Origin: Chryseobacterium sp.
Lineage (GTDB): Bacteria > Bacteroidota > Bacteroidia > Flavobacteriales > Weeksellaceae
Direction: 5' to 3'
Assembly (NCBI GenBank): GCA_031286615.1
Contig: JAITUA010000001.1
Span: forward strand, 1 to 64,000
Length of the DNA stretch: 64,000 nucleotides
Shown here: positions 26,277 to 35,473 of the stretch, in pieces
How positions within the stretch are numbered: position 1 is the stretch's first letter
Layout of the letters: every line of letters begins with the position of its first letter
Position numbers and translations under genes: made by a program
Notes under the pieces: generated by a model
What the model was told of the DNA's origin: nothing
The model's database searches: none
Seen by the model: only the letters and a program-made list of their open reading frames with translations

Positions 26277-27140
26277 ATGCAGATAAAAGATATTGTAAAA
26301 AAAGTAAAGCAGATTGAAATCCGTACCAGAAAAAAGACGGAGGCTGCTTTGATGGGGCAATATCACAGCGCTTTTAAAGGGCAGGGGATGACATTCTCTG
26401 AAGTTCGTCCTTACCAGTTTGGAGATGAGATCAGAAGAATAGACTGGAATAAAACCGCAAGATTCCGTGAGCCATTCGTAAAAGTAATGGAAGAAGAAAG
26501 GGAGTTGACGATGATGCTTCTTGTTGATATTTCCGCTTCCATGGATTATGGTACGAAAGTTCAGCTGAAAAGAGAATACGTAGCCGAAATAGCAGCAAGT
26601 TTAGGATTTTCAGCAGCCGGAAACAATGATAAAGTAGGATTGATCCTGTTTGCAGATAAAGTATACAAAGTAATTCCTCCTCAAAAAGGAAGAAAACATA
26701 TTCTGTCCATAATCAGTAATATTCTGACCGCAGATTATGTTCCTGCAGAATCTAAAATAGACAAAGCAATGGAATATATGATGGGGATTTTCAAAAGGAA
26801 ATCGTTGGTTTTTCTGTTTTCAGACTTTGAAGATGAATATGATTCCAAAATGTTGAGAGTCGCTTCAAAGAAGCACCAGTTGTTGGGAATGAGGATTTTT
26901 GATGAAAAAGACAATGAAATTCCAGACGTAGGATATGCCCGCTTACTTGATGTAGAAACCGGAAAAGAAATATGGGCCAATACTTCCAGCGCAAGATGGC
27001 GGTATACTTTTGCAGAAGCTCAAAAACAAAAGCTGAGAGCTTTGGAAGAGGATTTTGCAAGCAGTTCTGCAAGTTTTATGAACATCAATACCGGTTCAGA
27101 TTATTCAAAATTGTTGTATAATTATTTTCAGAAAAAATAA
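26277..27140 (+). CDS. DUF58 / von Willebrand A-like protein
   Basis: The 287-residue protein carries the DUF58 signature RPYQFGDEIRRIDWNKTAR (45-63) and a MIDAS-like metal site DISAS (84-88). DUF58 proteins are partners of MoxR ATPases in Bat-type operons. No membrane segment is visible, so it is cytoplasmic or peripheral. The next gene starts 56 bases later after a short hairpin-forming segment AGGCAATTGCCT. Confidence 0.88.
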   Translation: MQIKDIVKKVKQIEIRTRKKTEAALMGQYHSAFKGQGMTFSEVRPYQFGDEIRRIDWNKTARFREPFVKVMEEERELTMMLLVDISASMDYGTKVQLKREYVAEIAASLGFSAAGNNDKVGLILFADKVYKVIPPQKGRKHILSIISNILTADYVPAESKIDKAMEYMMGIFKRKSLVFLFSDFEDEYDSKMLRVASKKHQLLGMRIFDEKDNEIPDVGYARLLDVETGKEIWANTSSARWRYTFAEAQKQKLRALEEDFASSSASFMNINTGSDYSKLLYNYFQKK

Positions 27141-27196
27141 CACAGGGTTCAGCCCGTAACTAAAAACATGAGGCAATTGCCTTTATTATTTTAACA

Positions 27197-28093
27197 TTGA
27201 GAAAAATACTTTTAATATTATCTTTTCTGATCTGTGCGAATGCTTTTTCACAGATATTATCCTCTAACGTAGAAAAGAAAACTCTCGCTCTTGGAGAAAC
27301 CAATCATATTACCATAAAGATTGATAACCTTAATGAGCAGCAGGTAACTTCCGCTCCGAAAAATGAGCTGCTTCCTTTTCACTTTGAAGAAACCAAAGAC
27401 AGCATCGGACAGACTGCCAATTCCTACGAAAGAAAGATTGAATTTGCTGTTTTTGATGAAGGAAAATTCACCATTCCGGAACTGGAGTTCAAAGTAGGAG
27501 ATAAAGTGCTTAAAACCATTCCTTATGAGATAGATGTCATTAATACTGCTCAAAAAGCAGATCAGATCAATGATATCATGGGGAATAAGCAGGTGAAACT
27601 TGAAGCTAAAGATTATTGGGAGCTTTACAAGTTTTATATTCTGGCAGCATTGGCAGGTATTGCTATAATCATTGCAATTATTATGATTGTAAAATGGGGA
27701 AGGAAATCAAAAAGCTCTCCTGTGGTGGCTACCAATCAAACTTTGAAAGAACTTGATTCCCTTAAAAAGAAAAAATATATTGAAGGAGGAAACTTCCGTT
27801 CATTCTATGTTGAACTGATCGATATTTCCAGAACATTCATTACCAAACAATATCACCTTCCTGCAGATGTTCTTCTTACAGATGACCTTATTGATGTCAT
27901 GAAAAAGAACAATACAATTTCGCAGGATAATGAAAAAATAATAGAAGATGTATTCCTGAGAGGAGATCTGGTGAAATTTGCCAAAACCTTTCCTGATCAG
28001 AATACGATGGAGACCGATTTTGCCAATATCAGAGATTTTGTGAAAAGATCATCCAAAGATTTAGAATTCGAAAACTTAAGAAAGGATGTTTAA
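27197..28093 (+). CDS. Bat-operon membrane protein with BatD-like ectodomain
   Basis: The 298-residue protein has a signal peptide (MRKILLILSFLICANAFSQ), a beta-rich segment (about 20-115) like the start of BatD, one membrane helix near 150-168 and a cytoplasmic tail. The start is TTG at 27197: the only nearby ATG (27168) is in another frame and stops after eight codons, and later starts would lose the signal peptide. It overlaps batA by eight bases. It fits the small BatD-like protein usually encoded between DUF58 and BatA in Bacteroidota. Confidence 0.75.
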   Translation: MRKILLILSFLICANAFSQILSSNVEKKTLALGETNHITIKIDNLNEQQVTSAPKNELLPFHFEETKDSIGQTANSYERKIEFAVFDEGKFTIPELEFKVGDKVLKTIPYEIDVINTAQKADQINDIMGNKQVKLEAKDYWELYKFYILAALAGIAIIIAIIMIVKWGRKSKSSPVVATNQTLKELDSLKKKKYIEGGNFRSFYVELIDISRTFITKQYHLPADVLLTDDLIDVMKKNNTISQDNEKIIEDVFLRGDLVKFAKTFPDQNTMETDFANIRDFVKRSSKDLEFENLRKDV

Positions 28094-29078
28094 TTTTGAG
28101 TTTTACAGCCCGTGGTTCTTATTGCTTTTTCTTTTGTTTATTCCGCTTTTTATTAAAGATGCCGGAAAACGGAAAAGAAAAGGTATAAAAGTACCTACCG
28201 TAAAAAATATGGATCACAGCGATGGAATCCAGGGCGTACTTTTTTTGCTGAAAATTTCAAAGTATATCATTCTTACTGCTTTGATCATTGCTATGGCCAG
28301 ACCGAGAACGTTTACGATTTCTCAGGACAGAGATGATACAAAAGGAGTGGATATTATGCTGTCCATTGACGTTTCTCTAAGTATGCTTGCGAAAGATCTG
28401 AATCCCGACAGAATTACAGCATTGAAAGATATTGCTGTGAAATTTGTTCAGAAACGTCCCAATGACAGAATAGGAGTTGTAGCATATGCTGCAGAAGCTT
28501 TTACGAAAGTTCCGGTAACCTCAGACCATCAGGTAGTTATTGACGAAATTAAAAACCTGAATTCTGCTGGTCTTGAACCAGGTACAGCCATTGGAGAAGG
28601 TCTTTCCGTTGCAGTGAATCATTTGGTTAAAAGCAAAGCCAAAAGTAAGGTGGTCATCCTGATGACGGATGGGGTAAGTAATATTCAGAATGCTATTCCT
28701 CCGCAGGTTGCTGCTGAACTGGCAAAAAATAATAATATAAAGGTATATGCAATCGGAATCGGAACCAATGGGTATGCTCTGATGCCGACATCACAGGACA
28801 TTTTTGGCGACCTTATCTTCACGGAAACCGAAGTGACCATTGATGAAAATACATTGAAAGAAATTGCACAGACTACGGGAGGAAAATACTTCAGAGCAAC
28901 CTCAAACAGTAGTCTTGAAGAAGTATATAATGAGATTAACCAACTGGAAAAATCTGATGTGAAAGTTTCCAAACTATACAATTATGAAGAATATTTTAAG
29001 ATATTTCTTTGGATTGCTTTAGGAATGTTGGTATTTGACGCATTGTTGAGATGGGTGTTTTATAAAATTTTAAGCTGA
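28086..29078 (+). CDS. batA: BatA-type von Willebrand A membrane protein
   Basis: The 330-residue protein has membrane helices near 8-24, 57-72 and 305-325 and a central VWA domain. Its MIDAS motif is DVSLS (95-99), and GTAIGEGL and MTDG supply the other metal-contact loops. Bat proteins were named for aerotolerance in Bacteroides and are thought to form an envelope complex. It overlaps the previous gene by eight bases and batB by one (TGATG). Confidence 0.88.
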   Translation: MFNFEFYSPWFLLLFLLFIPLFIKDAGKRKRKGIKVPTVKNMDHSDGIQGVLFLLKISKYIILTALIIAMARPRTFTISQDRDDTKGVDIMLSIDVSLSMLAKDLNPDRITALKDIAVKFVQKRPNDRIGVVAYAAEAFTKVPVTSDHQVVIDEIKNLNSAGLEPGTAIGEGLSVAVNHLVKSKAKSKVVILMTDGVSNIQNAIPPQVAAELAKNNNIKVYAIGIGTNGYALMPTSQDIFGDLIFTETEVTIDENTLKEIAQTTGGKYFRATSNSSLEEVYNEINQLEKSDVKVSKLYNYEEYFKIFLWIALGMLVFDALLRWVFYKILS

Positions 29079-30085
29079 TGAGTTGGTCTTTAGGAAATTA
29101 TTGGTATTTATTTTTACTGTTGCTTCTGCCGCTGTTAGCTACTTTTTTGATTCGTTTTTTAAAATGGAGAAACAGAAGAAGGGAAATTTTTGCAGCCAGC
29201 CAGTTCCACGATAACTTATTTGAAAAGAGATCAGGATTTACGAAGTTTTTTCCTGCATTATATTTATTAGGAACATTGTTTCTGATATTTTCCATCATTG
29301 ATCTTTTGAATGGTTCGGAAGAGGTGAAAAGTACTCAGAAGCTGAACAATGTAATCTTTATGCTGGATGTATCCAACTCTATGAATGCTGAGGATATAGA
29401 CCCGAGTCGTCTTACAGAAGCTAAGAACCTGATGACGGCTACGATGAAGAAAATGAATAATGATAAAGTAGGTATTGTCATCTTTGCCGGACACGCAATG
29501 TCTATCATGCCTCTTACAACAGATTATAATTCTGCAGAGACTTACATCAGCGGTATTGAAACCAATTCTATGCAGATTCAGGGGACAGATTTTCTGAAAG
29601 GGATGCAGGCGGCTGCAGATAAATTTAAAAATGTAAGCAAAGGATCCAGAAAAGTAATCTTGCTAAGTGATGGTGAAGATAACGAAGGAAATGATAATGC
29701 TGCGATAAGACTGGCGAATAAAGAAGGGATAAGCATTACTTCCGTAGGAATTGGTACAGATGAAGGAGCTCCGGTTCCTGAATATGTATTTGGACAGCTG
29801 ATGGGGTACAAAACAGATGTGAACGGAGGAACAGTTATCTCAAAGAGACAGACTGAAGCCTTAAAGAAAATGGCAGAATCTACAGACGGAACTTATATTG
29901 ACGGCAATAATATCAATGAAGCACCGGACAGAATTGTGGATGCAGTTAATAAAAAGTCCGCAGGTGCTGAAACCATGGTGAAATCACAAAATGCCATTCA
30001 TTATTATCAATATTTCCTTGGAGTATCTATTCTGTTTTTCTTTCTAATTTATATTTTTAATCCTAAAAAGGATTTTAATGTGTAG
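29078..30085 (+). CDS. batB: BatB-type von Willebrand A membrane protein
   Basis: The 335-residue protein has the same plan as BatA: two N-terminal membrane helices (about 8-26 and 57-76), a VWA domain with MIDAS motif DVSNS (97-101) and LSDGEDNEG loop, and a C-terminal helix near 310-328. It overlaps batA by one base. A 98-bp gap with a possible internal promoter separates it from batC. Confidence 0.88.
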   Translation: MSWSLGNYWYLFLLLLLPLLATFLIRFLKWRNRRREIFAASQFHDNLFEKRSGFTKFFPALYLLGTLFLIFSIIDLLNGSEEVKSTQKLNNVIFMLDVSNSMNAEDIDPSRLTEAKNLMTATMKKMNNDKVGIVIFAGHAMSIMPLTTDYNSAETYISGIETNSMQIQGTDFLKGMQAAADKFKNVSKGSRKVILLSDGEDNEGNDNAAIRLANKEGISITSVGIGTDEGAPVPEYVFGQLMGYKTDVNGGTVISKRQTEALKKMAESTDGTYIDGNNINEAPDRIVDAVNKKSAGAETMVKSQNAIHYYQYFLGVSILFFFLIYIFNPKKDFNV

Positions 30086-30169
30086 ATTTCCTCTTATATA
30101 GAAGAAATTCTACAAGTACTTTAACCGAACTTTAACAAATAAAACTCTGTTTCTTAACATATAAAGGAA

Positions 30170-30177
30170 TAATTTTG
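30170..30177 (+). promoter_or_regulatory. -7-like element directly before batC
   Basis: TAATTTTG matches the -7 consensus and ends six bases before the batC ATG. It may be an internal promoter that gives a nearly leaderless batC-batD transcript. No -33 box at the right spacing was found. Confidence 0.38.
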
Positions 30178-30183
30178 CAAGTG

Positions 30184-30927
30184 ATGAATACTAAAATCAT
30201 ATTTTTATCGTTTATTGTTGTCATCTCATTCTCAGGCTTCTTGTTTGGGCAGGAAAACTACAGAAATTTAGTTCATGAAGGCAATCAGAAATTTGACGGT
30301 AAAGATTATGACGGAGCCTCCTCAAAATATATGGAAGCCATAAAATCCAATGATAAAGATTTTACTGCTCATTATAATATGGGGAATGCACTCTATAAAA
30401 GTAAAAAATACGAAGAGGCAAAGACGGAATTTGAAAAAGCAGAGAAACTTTCACAGACACTTCCCGATAAAACTGCCGCTCTTCATAATTTAGGGAATGC
30501 TTATATGCAGATGAATCAGCCGGAAAAAGCTGCTGATTTTTATAAGAAAGCTCTGAAGCAGGATCCCTACAGTGAGGTAACCAGAAAAAATTATGAGATT
30601 GCCAAGCTGAAAGAGAAAGAAAAACAACAACAAAAGAACCAGGAGAATAACTCAGGAAAAGGCGGCGGCGGAAATGATCAGAACAAAGGTGAAGATCAGA
30701 AAGGCGACAAAGACAAAAAACAGGATCAGGGAAATGGCCCGCAGAACGAAGGTAAAAGCGACCAAGGTGATAATCCTAAGCAGAATCAGAATAATGAAGG
30801 CAGAATGCCTAAGAATCTTGAAAATGCGATCTTAGATAAAATAAACGAAAAAGAAAAAGAAACCGCCAGAAGAATTTTAAACAAAAATTCTTATTCGATG
30901 CCTGAAAGCAACGAGAAAGATTGGTGA
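30184..30927 (+). CDS. batC: BatC-type tetratricopeptide protein
   Basis: The start is ATG 30184 (247 residues); upstream TTG and GTG codons add only two or three residues. A signal peptide (MNTKIIFLSFIVVISFSGFLFG) is followed by TPR units (about 27-145: HYNMGNALYKSKKYEEA, HNLGNAYMQMNQPEKAADFY) and a low-complexity Lys/Gln/Asn/Gly-rich stretch (about 147-205). The TPRs probably mediate contacts between Bat proteins in the periplasm. The TGA stop shares one base with the batD ATG. Confidence 0.88.
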   Translation: MNTKIIFLSFIVVISFSGFLFGQENYRNLVHEGNQKFDGKDYDGASSKYMEAIKSNDKDFTAHYNMGNALYKSKKYEEAKTEFEKAEKLSQTLPDKTAALHNLGNAYMQMNQPEKAADFYKKALKQDPYSEVTRKNYEIAKLKEKEKQQQKNQENNSGKGGGGNDQNKGEDQKGDKDKKQDQGNGPQNEGKSDQGDNPKQNQNNEGRMPKNLENAILDKINEKEKETARRILNKNSYSMPESNEKDW

Positions 30928-32666
30928 TGCAGCACAAATTGATTTACATATTGCTTACCCTCGCATCCGTAATTACTTACGGACAGGTAAATCTTACTCT
31001 GGATGCTGATAAATCCGAGTATGGAGGGAAAGATATTGTAAACCTTACCATCGTTCTTGAACTTAACGGAAGTGACCTTGTACAACAGACAGGTTTCCAG
31101 CTTCCGGATCTTTCAAAATTTAATATCATAGGAAGCGGATCTGTTACCAATACCGTGATTGATCCTGCAACCAATACTTTAATTACCCAAAAAGTATCCA
31201 GAATTGCCCTTGAACCTAAGAAAAAAGGGAAAATAAAAATCGGTTCAGTTCTGGTTACCGTAAACAACAGAATCTATAAAACAGAACCTTTCGATGTCAA
31301 TATCCGTGATATTGTTGATAGAAGATCATTAGCTGCCAATACATCCAATGATGTCTATCTGAATATGGAAATTGATGATCGGGAAGTCTACCAGGATCAG
31401 CCTACAGTAGCTGTTCTGAGAGTATACTCAAGAAATATGGATAACCTGAGAAAGGTGAAAAATATCCATCTTCCGCAGCAGGATAATATCAATGTACATC
31501 CGATCAATTTTGATAAATCTGAGATAGATCCGTCCGGATATGGAAATATGCCTTCACAGGTGCTGGCCATGTTTATGGTATTTCCTAATGAAGCCGGATA
31601 TGTGGAAGTTCCCGGGGTGTCAGCTTCTGTAAGTACCTATTCCAATAAAACGAAGATTGTTTCCAATAAAGTAAAAATCAATGTAAGGAAGCTTCCGGAA
31701 GGAGCGCCTGAGTATTTTAAAAATGCAGTCGGAAACTTTAATGTCAACGTATACAATGCTTCCAAAGAAAAGCCTGAAGCAAAGAAACCTTTGAATATTG
31801 TAGTAAAGGTTTCAGGAGAAGGAAATTTACCGGACATGGAACTTCCTAAAATTGCAGCATCTCCGGATTATGAAATCTTTCCTCCGAAAATTACCTCTAA
31901 AGTTTCTCCGGGAACTGCAGGAATGAAGGGTGAGATTTTGGCTAATTATGTCATTATTCCAAAAAAATCAGGAGCAATCTCTATTAAAACTGAACAATTT
32001 GCTTTCTTTAATCCTGAAAACAAAGAATATGTAGATCTGGGACAAAAAACACTGGATTTGAATGCTTTTTCTCACGATCAAATCCTGGAAGCCCGTTCTA
32101 CAGTAGAAAAGGTAAATGAGTATACCAATAACCTTCTGGAGACGGTGAATACACCGGTTTTAAAAACGACTTCATTTAAAGTAAAAGAAAAAAGTAAATT
32201 CCACTGGAATATTCTTTTAACGAATATTGCTATTCTGATCAGCTTATTTGTTGCTTATCTGTTATTTAAAAATTGGCAAAAAAAACGTACATTAGTTAGG
32301 GAAACTGCACCTTCAAAACCTTTAGGTTCAGTGGCTGAAACAGAAAAAGAGATCAGAGAATTGCTGAAAACAGATATCAATGATTATTTCGGATATCTGG
32401 AAAATCTTAAAGATAACGATGAGTACGAAAAGTTCTTTGCAACATTGGAAGAATTGGATCAGGAAGTGAGAAGCCAGTATTTCCAAGGCTCTGCTGCAGA
32501 GTTTAAGACTTTTCTTGAAAAGCACAAAGGTGCTTCAGTTGCAGAAGAATACAACAAATTGCAGCAGAGAGTTCAGATGGAAAAATACAATCCTGTGAAA
32601 TCTGCTGATGCACTTGAAGAACTTTTGAAAACAATTGTTAATTTGTATTCACAAATTAGCAAATAG
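30927..32666 (+). CDS. batD: BatD-type membrane-anchored protein
   Basis: The start ATG 30927 overlaps the batC stop and gives 579 residues. It has a signal peptide (MQHKLIYILLTLASVITYG), several tandem beta domains (about 20-400, with LDADKSEYGGKDIVNLTI at the first), a single membrane helix near 430-450 and a charged cytoplasmic tail. It closes the Bat operon; the next gene has its own promoter. Confidence 0.9.
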   Translation: MQHKLIYILLTLASVITYGQVNLTLDADKSEYGGKDIVNLTIVLELNGSDLVQQTGFQLPDLSKFNIIGSGSVTNTVIDPATNTLITQKVSRIALEPKKKGKIKIGSVLVTVNNRIYKTEPFDVNIRDIVDRRSLAANTSNDVYLNMEIDDREVYQDQPTVAVLRVYSRNMDNLRKVKNIHLPQQDNINVHPINFDKSEIDPSGYGNMPSQVLAMFMVFPNEAGYVEVPGVSASVSTYSNKTKIVSNKVKINVRKLPEGAPEYFKNAVGNFNVNVYNASKEKPEAKKPLNIVVKVSGEGNLPDMELPKIAASPDYEIFPPKITSKVSPGTAGMKGEILANYVIIPKKSGAISIKTEQFAFFNPENKEYVDLGQKTLDLNAFSHDQILEARSTVEKVNEYTNNLLETVNTPVLKTTSFKVKEKSKFHWNILLTNIAILISLFVAYLLFKNWQKKRTLVRETAPSKPLGSVAETEKEIRELLKTDINDYFGYLENLKDNDEYEKFFATLEELDQEVRSQYFQGSAAEFKTFLEKHKGASVAEEYNKLQQRVQMEKYNPVKSADALEELLKTIVNLYSQISK

Positions 32667-32680
32667 TCAGTTTATTTTCA

Positions 32681-32688
32681 TATTTTTG
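32681..32688 (+). promoter_or_regulatory. -7 promoter element of the MarC gene
   Basis: TATTTTTG matches TAnnTTTG and ends 22 bases before the MarC start, in the 44-bp gap after batD, suggesting a new transcript. No -33 TTG is at the right distance. Confidence 0.42.
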
Positions 32689-32710
32689 CGAAATTTTTAA
32701 TTACAAAGAG

Positions 32711-33313
32711 ATGGAAATTTTTGATGGTTTCTCTATTAAAGAGGTCGTTACCAGCTTTATGGTTCTTTTTGCCGTTATCGATATTATCGGCTCAGTTCCC
32801 ATTATAGTAAGTCTTCAACAGAAGTTTGGACAGATTGAGGCCGGAAAGGCTGCAATCACTGCTGGTGCTATTATGATTGTTTTCCTTTTCGTAGGAAATA
32901 AGATTCTTAAACTTATTGGAGTAGACGTAAATTCTTTTGCCATTGCCGGTGCTTTTGTGATTTTTGTCATAGCCCTGGAAATGATTTTAGGAATTGAAAT
33001 TAATAAAACAACTGAAGCAAAGGCCGCATCTATTGTACCCATCGCATTTCCGCTGGTTGCAGGTGCTGGAACTTTAACTACAGCACTGTCTCTGAGAGCT
33101 GAATTTCATGATATTAATATTATCTTCGGAATTATTCTTAATACAATTTTCGTATATTTGGTGCTGAAATCAGCGAAATGGTTGGAGCGAAAAATTGGGG
33201 ATGCTACTTTAATGATCCTTCAGAAAGTTTTCGGAATTATCCTTTTGGCAATTTCAATTAAATTATTCACCGCAAATTTTGCCCAGTTGGTGCAGAATTA
33301 TATTAATTTTTAA
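32711..33313 (+). CDS. MarC-family integral membrane protein
   Basis: The 200-residue protein has six hydrophobic segments and the family's repeated layout, with FAVIDIIGSVPIIVS near 19-33 and VPIAFPLVAGAGTLTT near 111-126. The family was once tied to multiple antibiotic resistance, but that role has not held up and the function is unknown. It is followed after five bases by a small membrane protein gene. Confidence 0.88.
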   Translation: MEIFDGFSIKEVVTSFMVLFAVIDIIGSVPIIVSLQQKFGQIEAGKAAITAGAIMIVFLFVGNKILKLIGVDVNSFAIAGAFVIFVIALEMILGIEINKTTEAKAASIVPIAFPLVAGAGTLTTALSLRAEFHDINIIFGIILNTIFVYLVLKSAKWLERKIGDATLMILQKVFGIILLAISIKLFTANFAQLVQNYINF

Positions 33314-33318
33314 GAGTC

Positions 33319-33519
33319 ATGAAGAAGTTTTATAAAGTATTTTTAGTACTGTTTATTGTATTCATCGCCATCAATCTTTATGCGATCAACTGGCAGACAA
33401 CAGATATCTTAGGAGATGAAGATAACGTAAGATTTATATTTTCAGCATCAGCAGCTGCAATAGGTCTTATCCTGCTTTTTGTAATGGATACGTGGAGTAG
33501 AATTGGCGTAAAAAAATAA
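33319..33519 (+). CDS. Small two-helix membrane protein
   Basis: The 66-residue protein has hydrophobic segments at about 5-24 and 42-58 and a short basic end. Spacing of five bases from the MarC gene and a terminator 27 bases after its stop support a real, co-transcribed gene. No family was recognised. Confidence 0.65.
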   Translation: MKKFYKVFLVLFIVFIAINLYAINWQTTDILGDEDNVRFIFSASAAAIGLILLFVMDTWSRIGVKK

Positions 33520-33545
33520 ATTGAATCTTTTCAATATAGATACTG

Positions 33546-33576
33546 ACCTCTTTCTTTTTGAAGGAGGTTTTTTTTG
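33546..33576 (+). terminator. Terminator after MarC and small membrane protein
   Basis: ACCTCTTTC and GAAGGAGGT pair over nine positions with one mismatch around a T5 loop and are followed by a run of eight T. Confidence 0.7.
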
Positions 33577-33650
33577 TTTTTAGGGATTAGTTTATAGGTG
33601 GCGGGTAGCAGGGGATTGTTGCTATTAGATTTCAATATTGTTCGTTATAT

Positions 33651-33676
33651 CAATAGGAGCGGGCTTTAGCCCACTT
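33651..33676. repeat. Dispersed GGGCTTTAGCCC palindromic repeat, copy 1
   Basis: The 26 bases match 60724-60749 at 25 positions, including CAATAGGAG and the palindromic core GGGCTTTAGCCC. Here no T-run follows, so it does not look like a terminator in this copy. Confidence 0.75.
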
Positions 33677-33878
33677 AAATAAATTACAAAATTCCAAAGG
33701 CTTTAGCCAAAACATATATGACAACGCAACATTCGCCGAGTTTTATATAAATAACGCTGAAATTATTCCCAAAGGCGCTACACTCTGCGAAGAAAATATA
33801 GGTAAATACCTTTATTTATGAAAAGATGTGAGATCTGTGGTTAAATACAAACTAACGGGTGAGAAACTGTCCAAACCA

Positions 33879-34847
33879 CTAAGAAATAACCAGATTTTTC
33901 AATATTGCCTCAGACTTCAGTTCTGTTTCGGTCCATTCTTTTTCCGGATTGCTTTGCGCTGTAATTCCGCCTCCTACAAAAACATGTACAGCGTCTTTAT
34001 AAAGTCTTGCACAACGCAGATTCACAAAGTACAGAATATTCTCTTCGGTTTCGATTTTAATATATCCGGCATAGAATTCGCGTGGAAATTTCTCGTATTT
34101 ACGAATGTTTTCATTACAGAAATCTTTAGGAATTCCACAGACAGCCGGAGTAGGGTGCAGATCCTGAATGAGCTTATCAAGATCCTCTGATTTGATGGTG
34201 GTTTTAAAATCCGTTCTTAAATGTTTTATATTACCGGAAATATGATCGTAGGTTTCTGACTGCTTTACGTTGTCAGAATAATTTTTAAGAATATCCTGAA
34301 TATAAGTAGTAACAGGTTTTTGTTCTTCAATTTCCTTTTCAGACCATTCTTCAGATACCGGAAGAGTGCCTGCTAAAGCCATCGTTTCAAATTGATGGGT
34401 GGATTTATTGAATTTTCCTAAAAGTTCGGAAAAAGCACCCATCCAGGCATTCTTGCCGTCATTAAAAAGATACCTGAAAGCATTTGGGTAAGATTCGCAG
34501 AGGTTTTTAAAGCTCTCTTTATAATTGATTGTATTGAAATCTGTAAAGATCTTTCTTCTTGAATAAACAAGTTTTGGAAGATTGTTTTCTTTGATTACTT
34601 CAATTACTTCCTGCAATGTTTGACAGTATTCTTCCTTTGTTTCAGCAGAAGAAAAGGTTGGGTCATTGATGAATTCTTCGTTTGTGATTAAAGTATGTGC
34701 AAATTCTTCAGAATTAACTTCAACAATATTTCCATGGAAGCTGATCTGCTCTGAACCATTATAGGAGTAAAAATTGACGGCATTTTTTATATTTTTTTCA
34801 TCGGCAGACAGTAGTCTCTCGTCGAAAGGAAGTTTGAAATAAATCAT
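33879..34847 (-). CDS. menF: Isochorismate synthase (chorismate-binding family)
   Basis: The 322-residue protein has the chorismate-binding fold: KLVYSRR near 93-99, MALAGTLP, LIQDLHPTPAVCGIPKD and FPREFYAGYI. The PTPAVCG and REFYAG blocks are shared by isochorismate, salicylate and anthranilate synthases; this short form without an amidotransferase partner, in a genome with menC and a MenI-like gene, best fits isochorismate synthase for menaquinone. A siderophore-type EntC is the alternative. It has its own promoter at 34921-34950 and a hairpin in the leader. Confidence 0.82.
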   Translation of the reverse strand: MIYFKLPFDERLLSADEKNIKNAVNFYSYNGSEQISFHGNIVEVNSEEFAHTLITNEEFINDPTFSSAETKEEYCQTLQEVIEVIKENNLPKLVYSRRKIFTDFNTINYKESFKNLCESYPNAFRYLFNDGKNAWMGAFSELLGKFNKSTHQFETMALAGTLPVSEEWSEKEIEEQKPVTTYIQDILKNYSDNVKQSETYDHISGNIKHLRTDFKTTIKSEDLDKLIQDLHPTPAVCGIPKDFCNENIRKYEKFPREFYAGYIKIETEENILYFVNLRCARLYKDAVHVFVGGGITAQSNPEKEWTETELKSEAILKNLVIS

Positions 34848-34877
34848 GAGCTATGAAGGAATTTTGAAAATCAATAA

Positions 34878-34903
34878 CCGGAAATTATATAGGAAATTTC
34901 CGG
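34878..34903 (-). other. Stem-loop in the isochorismate synthase leader
   Basis: CCGGAAATT and AATTTCCGG form a perfect 9-bp stem with an 8-base loop, between the promoter and the start codon at 34847. It could affect mRNA stability or translation. It is not a recognised riboswitch and no T-run follows. Confidence 0.4.
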
Positions 34904-34920
34904 AGTAATTTTCCTTTCTG

Positions 34921-34950
34921 CAAAGGTATTACTAGTCTTAAAGATGTCAA
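34921..34950 (-). promoter_or_regulatory. Promoter of isochorismate synthase
   Basis: On the minus strand TTG (34948-34950), 19 bases, TACCTTTG (34921-34928) gives a full consensus match. Predicted transcription start is near 34914, leaving a leader of about 65 bases. Confidence 0.72.
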
Positions 34951-34952
34951 AA

Positions 34953-34990
34953 TAAAAAGAGCTTAAATTTATTTTAAGCTCTTTATTTTT
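34953..34990 (-). terminator. Terminator of the MenI-like thioesterase gene
   Basis: AAAGAGCTTAAA (34956-34967) and TTTAAGCTCTTT (34973-34984) form a 12-bp stem followed on the minus strand by a T-rich run. It separates the thioesterase transcript from the isochorismate synthase promoter, whose -33 box begins just beyond it. Confidence 0.8.
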
Positions 34991-35004
34991 TTATGTGTGG
35001 CAAA

Positions 35005-35433
35005 TTATCTGTTAATGATATTATTTGTCATCGTAGTATGATTGATCAAAACCCCTTTTTCATCGCGGATTTCAATTTCTGAAACATGCATGGTTTTTCC
35101 TTTTCTGATAAAACGTGCTGTGGCAGTTACAATTCCGTCCTTTTTGCTTCTTAAATGATTGGAATTGATATTGGTTCCTACTCCGTAATATTTTTCACCA
35201 TCGATGAAGATATTGGACAGGCTTGACCCTAAAGTTTCAGCCAAAACACAGCTTGCTCCTCCATGCATGATTCCAAACGGCTGGTGTGTTCTTGGAAGAA
35301 CCGGCATCGTGGCTGTAAGAGTTTCATTTTCCAGATCAATATCTATGAATTTTATTTCAAGCGTTTTTGCAAGCGTTACATCGCCCCAGTTATTGATGAA
35401 TGCTAATATTTCTTCTTTTGTCTGACCTTTCAT
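35005..35433 (-). CDS. PaaI/MenI-like hotdog-fold thioesterase
   Basis: The 142-residue protein has the hotdog signature FGIMHGGASCVLAETLGS, with the catalytic Glu in AETLG, as in 1,4-dihydroxy-2-naphthoyl-CoA hydrolases (MenI) and PaaI. Location beside isochorismate synthase suggests the menaquinone role. The acyltransferase gene lies 40 bases upstream on the same strand. Confidence 0.8.
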   Translation of the reverse strand: MKGQTKEEILAFINNWGDVTLAKTLEIKFIDIDLENETLTATMPVLPRTHQPFGIMHGGASCVLAETLGSSLSNIFIDGEKYYGVGTNINSNHLRSKKDGIVTATARFIRKGKTMHVSEIEIRDEKGVLINHTTMTNNIINR

Positions 35434-35473
35434 TTCTTATAATTGATAAATGATGATTGATTTTGTTTTCTAC

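Larger units (their letters stand above)
33520..33878. other. Intergenic region with repeats and no gene
   Basis: This 359-bp gap holds the terminator at 33546-33576 and a dispersed palindrome at 33651-33676. A second smaller GGCTTTAGCC palindrome lies at 33699-33708. No promoter or protein-like frame was found. The following gene is on the minus strand and ends at 33879. Confidence 0.5.

Noticed and set aside
27168-27194. ATG at 27168 as start of the BatD-like gene
   Set aside because: It is in another frame and stops after eight codons; TTG 27197 preserves the signal peptide.
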